Below are positions 60,001 through 64,000 of a DNA stretch of 64,000 bases, piece by piece. The position numbers and the translations under genes were made by a program. Each line of letters opens with the position of its first letter. Within the stretch, counting starts at the first letter, position 1. The stretch comes from Pocillopora verrucosa (lineage: Eukaryota; Cnidaria; Anthozoa; Scleractinia; Pocilloporidae). The notes beneath the pieces were generated by a model that was given only the letters and a program-made list of their open reading frames with translations, had not been told where the DNA came from and did not search any database. The DNA lies in assembly GCF_036669915.1 (NCBI RefSeq), contig NC_089320.1, positions 1,921,129 through 1,985,128 on the forward strand, read 5' to 3'.

Positions 60001-63000
60001 AAAATTAAAACCGTATGGCCTCTCATCTATAGCTGAACACGTGACGCAGGTATTCCTTCACGTATTAATAATGCGCTCATGCCTGTAGTTACGAACTAAT
60101 TGGAGTTTGACATATTCTAGCTTATGAGCAGGCCCTCCTCTTAATAAGCGCTTAGGTGCGAGCGTTTCTTGAGGCCTTGAACAACGCAAGCCGGCGAGAC
60201 TTCAGCAAGGTGTTCAGCACAACCCCACGGAAAATGTCTCACCGACTCGTCCCAATTCTTTCCATGGGTGAAGAAATGCGCGTATCCTGCAGCGCTAATA
60301 ATTACGAGGGTCTGCTCGCTGGTTAGACATGTTCCCATCCTCTGCGTTAAACAGTTTCAATTGAGATCAACTGCGAGTTGCTTCTGATGTAGACTACGAC
60401 TTAGCAACAGCATCCAGAGATTGCGAAATCACGCATTCTTTATAATAACCATCATTTCGTTTCTCACATACTGTAGCTTTGCTTCCTTCGTCAAACGAAG
60501 CATCCACGAACAGCAACCCGAGAGGCATTCCAAACACCTGCTGCATACCATCAATACACTGCTCCCAAGGATATCTTGTCATGTTGCCTGCGATGGCGAC
60601 GCTGACCATTTCCCTGGCATCTCTGTATTTTTGGGGCATTATCTTCACGAAGTTATTGATGACTTGCCACATAATGTAATTGACGAGAACCTCTGGGTCT
60701 CTTTGGAGAGGAGAACCAAAAAGGGAAATGACAATGGAAATCGAAATGGCAAGGTGATGGCGATGACACTGGCAATGGCAATGGCAATGACAATAGCAAT
60801 GACAATGACAATGGCAATGGCAAGGGCAGTGGCATTGACAATGACAGTGGCCTTGATAATGACAATGACAATGGTATTGACCACGGCATTGACAGTGACA
60901 ATGGCCTTGATAATGACAATAACGATAACAATGACATTTACATTGACAATGGAAATACAAACGATAACGGCAATGGCACTGGCATTGACAACAACAAAGA
61001 AAATGACAATGGCAATAACATTGACAATGACAATGACAGTGACAATGGCAATGGCAATGGCAATGGCAATGGCAATGGCAATGGCAATGGCATTGAAAAT
61101 AATTGTATCTGCATGATCTTTCCTTCGCAGCAACAAAATCATACTAGTAACTTAAACTATAGTTTCACAATTTCTGTACCCTTCCGGTTTTCTTTCCTTC
61201 CGCACTTCAAGCAGGGCAATATAAATTAATGAAATAAAAAATGCCTACTCGTTCATCTCAGCACTTACGATTTGACGACGTTTCTGTAGAGCGAAAAAAG
61301 CTCCGTGAAATACTTCTCGGGGTATGCAATCACTTTTTCATCTTTCTGGAATGTACGCTTTTGCCTCTTAAAAACTGCGTTTAGCAGAGCAACAATTTCT
61401 TCAACCTGAACAAAAAAAAAACAAAAAGAAAAACAAGAAAAAAAAATCATAATCTTAATAACATTTATTATTATTATAAATTTAATACTTATAACGCACA
61501 TGAATTTACTTCCATAAGCTAATATTATTACTTTAATAAATAAACTTTCTGAATATTTGAAGATATTCCATCAGGACACTAAAACGTTCTTAGAAATCCG
61601 TAATAGAAAACAAGGACACGAATATTACTTTTGCAATTTTGTGTTCAGCTCTATTAAAAAAAAAAAAAGGTATACGATTTCGAAACAACGCGTCTTACTA
61701 GCATGTGTGGTTGTTTAAAATTCTGCTGAGACGACTTGGCTCTGAAAGCCTGGGAGAATGCTTCCTGGCCAGCCATGAAAACGTTTGCACATGCGCAGAC
61801 GATTGACCGCTGTGTTTTGAAAAACAGGGTTAAACTTCGGCAGTGTGGACGCGGGCTCATCAAGAGAAAAAAGGAAAGATCTTAAAGACCAAAGAAAATA
61901 GGCAAGCAGCAAACAAGTATTGGACTCACGTCTATCTCTGTTGTATTGCTGATCTTTTCCAGTGTTACTCTGAGGTCCATGACTATCGCTCCGGGGGGCA
62001 AGTCTCTCTTTAGCGTTTCTATGATGGAGCCGTCTTCGCCATCTTGACCCAGCTGTGAATGCGAAGCAAATCACGTTTAAAAGGCTCAACGGCCGAGCTC
62101 GAAAGTAGAACAAATAAGCCAAGTTCTTTGGTTTTTTATTCCCACTTATTTCGTAGCGTACTTCAAGATACAAGTAGAGCTGTAAGACTGACTCAAGAGA
62201 CAGCGATGAATACTTCCGTTTTCGCAAGGTAAGAGAGAATCACTTTGTAGAAACCTACGAGTGTTCTTCCACAAATGCTGCAATCTGATTGGCTACGCTA
62301 CTCGCTATTTATTATGTGACAGATAACGAGTAACGTAAGTTGCCTATTTGGTGCGGTTGTGAAAAAAGATAAAAAACCAAAACAACCAGATGTCTAAAGA
62401 CAGTGCTTACAGTCGCTATCTTGGTCTCCAGGTCAAAAACTTTCATCATCTGGTTATCAGAGTCCGGGCCTCCTCCTAGATATTTGGCGATGGTCTTCAT
62501 GTACGTCTTGTAAGCTTCCCGAATCTATTGAAAAAAACACGGTTATGTATCCAAACATTCAGCAAATGGTTTAGCCCAAGATTAACAAGCAGACCTTTTA
62601 TAGCCATCATATTGGCGAAGCTAGTCCTGGAAATAATTGGCAATAAATGGAGGAATCTGTTCTAGAGCTAGGTGGCCCATTTGGCCGCAACTTATCCTGA
62701 TTTTCGTAGCATGGTGAGAATAGGAGTATTGCTACTAAGCTACTCCCCCTGAACGTGATACCAGTCCATTGCATGTCAACCCACCCTCCTCCCCCTCCCT
62801 TTAGCATTTCGTGTGAGATTTCCCTGACATTTTGCTGGTAACAATTTCCTCTTCTGAGAGAAGAGAGACAGGGTGCGAGTTAAGTGTCTTGCCTAAGAAA
62901 AAGACACAGTAACCCAGCAAGGTATCGAACCCAGGCCTCTACACCCGGATTTCAAAGCGCTAACCGTCAGCCTACTGCCTTCTTACGAAAATGACTTGTG

Positions 63001-63592
63001 AACCCCTCAAATTGTACCTGAAACAAACAAAGCCAAAACAAGAACGAGAACAAAAAGCATACACGACAACAACAATTCTAGGCAAAACAAAATAATCACA
63101 ACTCCGTGGATGGACCCTTTAAAATCTGTGGCAAGCTTATTCTTAGGTTAAAATTCTAACTTACTGTTTGAGAATCGGAAGTATTCTTTGTGTAGTATGA
63201 GCGAAGCATTCCTAGCTCTCCCTGTGTAAACTGAAAATGAATCGTATGGATTTAGAGGTGACAGATCTGGATTAAGAATAATTACCTCTACTAACCCCTT
63301 TGCAATCAAAAGAGGACCTCACGCAGCCAAACGAAACGTTAGGGGTTAGTTTTGAATGCTATTACGAGTTAGATATAATTGTCCATAGCACAGTAAATAG
63401 TTGGTAACCAGGAAGAAACAATGAACTGTATGGGCTGAGCGCTCTTTCTTATGGAGAGAGTTGAGAAGGTGTCAAGCTATCACCAGTAAAATATCTTTTT
63501 TATTGCTTTTCTCTATCAACAATAACGATAATAACAACAACAACAACAATAATAATAAAAATAATAACAATAACAATGATAATAATAATAAC

Positions 63593-63624
<32 letters not shown>

Positions 63625-64000
63625 CAATAATAATAATAATAACCGTGTAGAGAAATATCGAGGTCCCCAAATTGCCTTCATCGTACCCAGATCTTATCGT
63701 GTAACAGTAACAGACATGTACAACCGTTTAGCCGTGGAAGGTCTGGATACGAGACTACCTTCATCCTATGCTTGCTTAAGGTGTTCGTTTAGAAAAGAAA
63801 ACAGGGTTGTGGCGAAGGAACGCTAACAAGGGTCTCCGATAAAATGACCGAGAGGAGAGCTTACCTGTAAAATGTGCTTATTTGAATCATGGGGATCAAT
63901 AAACACTGTCACATCGACAAATGGCTTTATAAACAGTTCCCTGGACACTTTGCCAATTCTTTCTATGATGTTCATGGATGAAAGAGGTGTCATGTTACCC
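54242..64000 (-). CDS. M13 metalloprotease (neprilysin/endothelin-converting enzyme-like), 3' 17 exons
   Basis: Zinc ectopeptidase, normally a type-II membrane glycoprotein that cleaves small peptides. Minus-strand exons, 5' to 3': 64000-63865 (incomplete), 63230-63165, 62524-62411, 62052-61930, 61405-61269, 60700-60472, 59536-59438, 59158-59081, 58606-58506, 57324-57266, 56803-56752, 56489-56422, 55912-55788, 55274-55209, 54802-54707, 54507-54431, 54341-54242. All phases agree; about 575 residues are visible of the 700-770 usual. Landmarks in order: [60 protein letters not shown], the zinc site [23 protein letters not shown], the third zinc ligand in NENIADNGG, and the ending CSLW. The catalytic residues are intact. 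The membrane anchor and first part lie beyond the right edge. Confidence 0.95.
56608..56705 (+). repeat. 49-bp perfect-register tandem duplication
   Basis: GTTGTCCGCCATACAAATTA..TCTAAC at 56608-56656 is repeated at 56657-56705 with a single visible G/A difference. It lies in an M13 gene intron. Confidence 0.9.
57479..58495 (+). repeat. 1-kb polypurine tract (GGAAAGGGGA-type minisatellite)
   Basis: Almost pure G/A on the plus strand, built from GGAAAGGGGA and GGAAAATGGA decamers. It fills most of the intron between the M13 exons at 58506-58606 and 57266-57324. The pre-mRNA therefore carries a kilobase of C/U. The ends degrade into variant units. Confidence 0.95.
60123..60345. other. GC-richer block of unknown origin in M13 intron
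   Basis: Composition shifts upward relative to the surrounding intron, and a 65-codon minus-strand frame lies across it. It does not fit the M13 protein and has no exon-like phase match. Possibly an inserted repeat or a decayed gene piece. Confidence 0.3.
60740..61098 (+). repeat. Hexamer-based repeat (AATGGC/AATGAC)n in M13 intron
   Basis: Imperfect runs of AATGGC, AATGAC, CATTGA and related hexamers fill most of a 568-bp intron. The repeat begins about 40 bp from the exon at 60472-60700. Long open frames on both strands across it are artefacts of the 6-bp period. Confidence 0.95.
62850..62990 (-). mobile_element. tRNA-derived SINE-like element in M13 intron
   Basis: Read on the minus strand: an A-box-like CTGACGGTTAGCGC (62971-62958), then a B box GGGTTCGATACC (62931-62920), then GTTACTGTGTC and TTAGGCAAGACACTTAACTC. 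The A/B spacing fits a tRNA-derived pol III promoter, and the following segment resembles conserved SINE cores of invertebrates. Confidence 0.7.
63519..63642 (+). repeat. (AAT/AAC)n microsatellite in M13 intron
   Basis: About 120 bp of AAT, AAC and GAT triplets. The Asn-rich and Leu-rich open frames across it are artefacts. Confidence 0.95.

Noticed and set aside
60421-61142. Plus-strand 231-codon and minus-strand 165-codon frames rich in Met/Thr/Ala and Ile/Val
   Set aside because: Products of the hexamer repeat, overlapping a real M13 exon on the minus strand in a different frame.
63461-63826. Asn-rich 121-codon plus-strand frame
   Set aside because: Mostly an AAT/AAC microsatellite; the short tail after it has no family motif.
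1-64000. Bacterial-style features: operons, CRISPR arrays, phage or plasmid modules
   Set aside because: Nothing of the kind; all supported genes are spliced or eukaryotic in type.

Overview
The window is nuclear DNA of an intron-rich animal, most likely an anthozoan and probably a stony coral. It has AT-rich introns, GT-AG splice sites, dispersed MITE- and SINE-like repeats, and genes of the 'short-chain collagen C4' type, a family I associate with corals and sponges. Gene models were built by hand: I read exon translations, matched them to conserved family motifs, and checked that splice phases agree.

Layout. (1) 1-1746, minus: 5' half of a TP53I3/PIG3-like quinone oxidoreductase, running off the left edge. 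(2) 4055-8462, plus: a complete six-exon PUS7-type tRNA/mRNA pseudouridine synthase, with a tandem tRNA-like repeat in its upstream region. (3) 9407-14623, minus: a membrane-anchored short-chain collagen C4-like gene with a signal anchor, a furin-like site, collagen repeats and a cysteine-rich C-terminal domain. (4) 14.6-27.6 kb: mostly non-coding, with a diverged 0.9-1.2 kb duplication, two or three orphan exons and a second signal-anchor exon (23178-23539). (5) 27668-33786, plus: a paralogue of gene 3 that keeps the C-terminal domain but has almost no collagen repeat. (6) 37239-38558, plus: a single-exon BTB-BACK-PHR gene of the BTBD3/6 type, with a dead BTB fragment about 0.5 kb upstream. 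(7) 39774-42884, minus: a compact three-exon GLD2-type terminal nucleotidyltransferase. (8) 43452-52207, plus: a complete 13-exon CDK8/19 Mediator kinase gene, head-to-head with the nucleotidyltransferase. (9) 54242 to beyond 64000, minus: at least 17 exons of an M13 (neprilysin/endothelin-converting enzyme) metalloprotease; several introns are filled by simple repeats, including a 1-kb polypurine tract.

Housekeeping genes (PUS7, CDK8, nucleotidyltransferase, oxidoreductase, M13 peptidase) surround a lineage-specific cluster at 9.4-33.8 kb. That cluster is the most unusual part: divergent paralogues of type-II membrane proteins with predicted proprotein-convertase sites and an extracellular cysteine-rich domain. 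They look built for release from the cell surface into extracellular matrix. This role is inferred from architecture; nothing in the sequence proves it.
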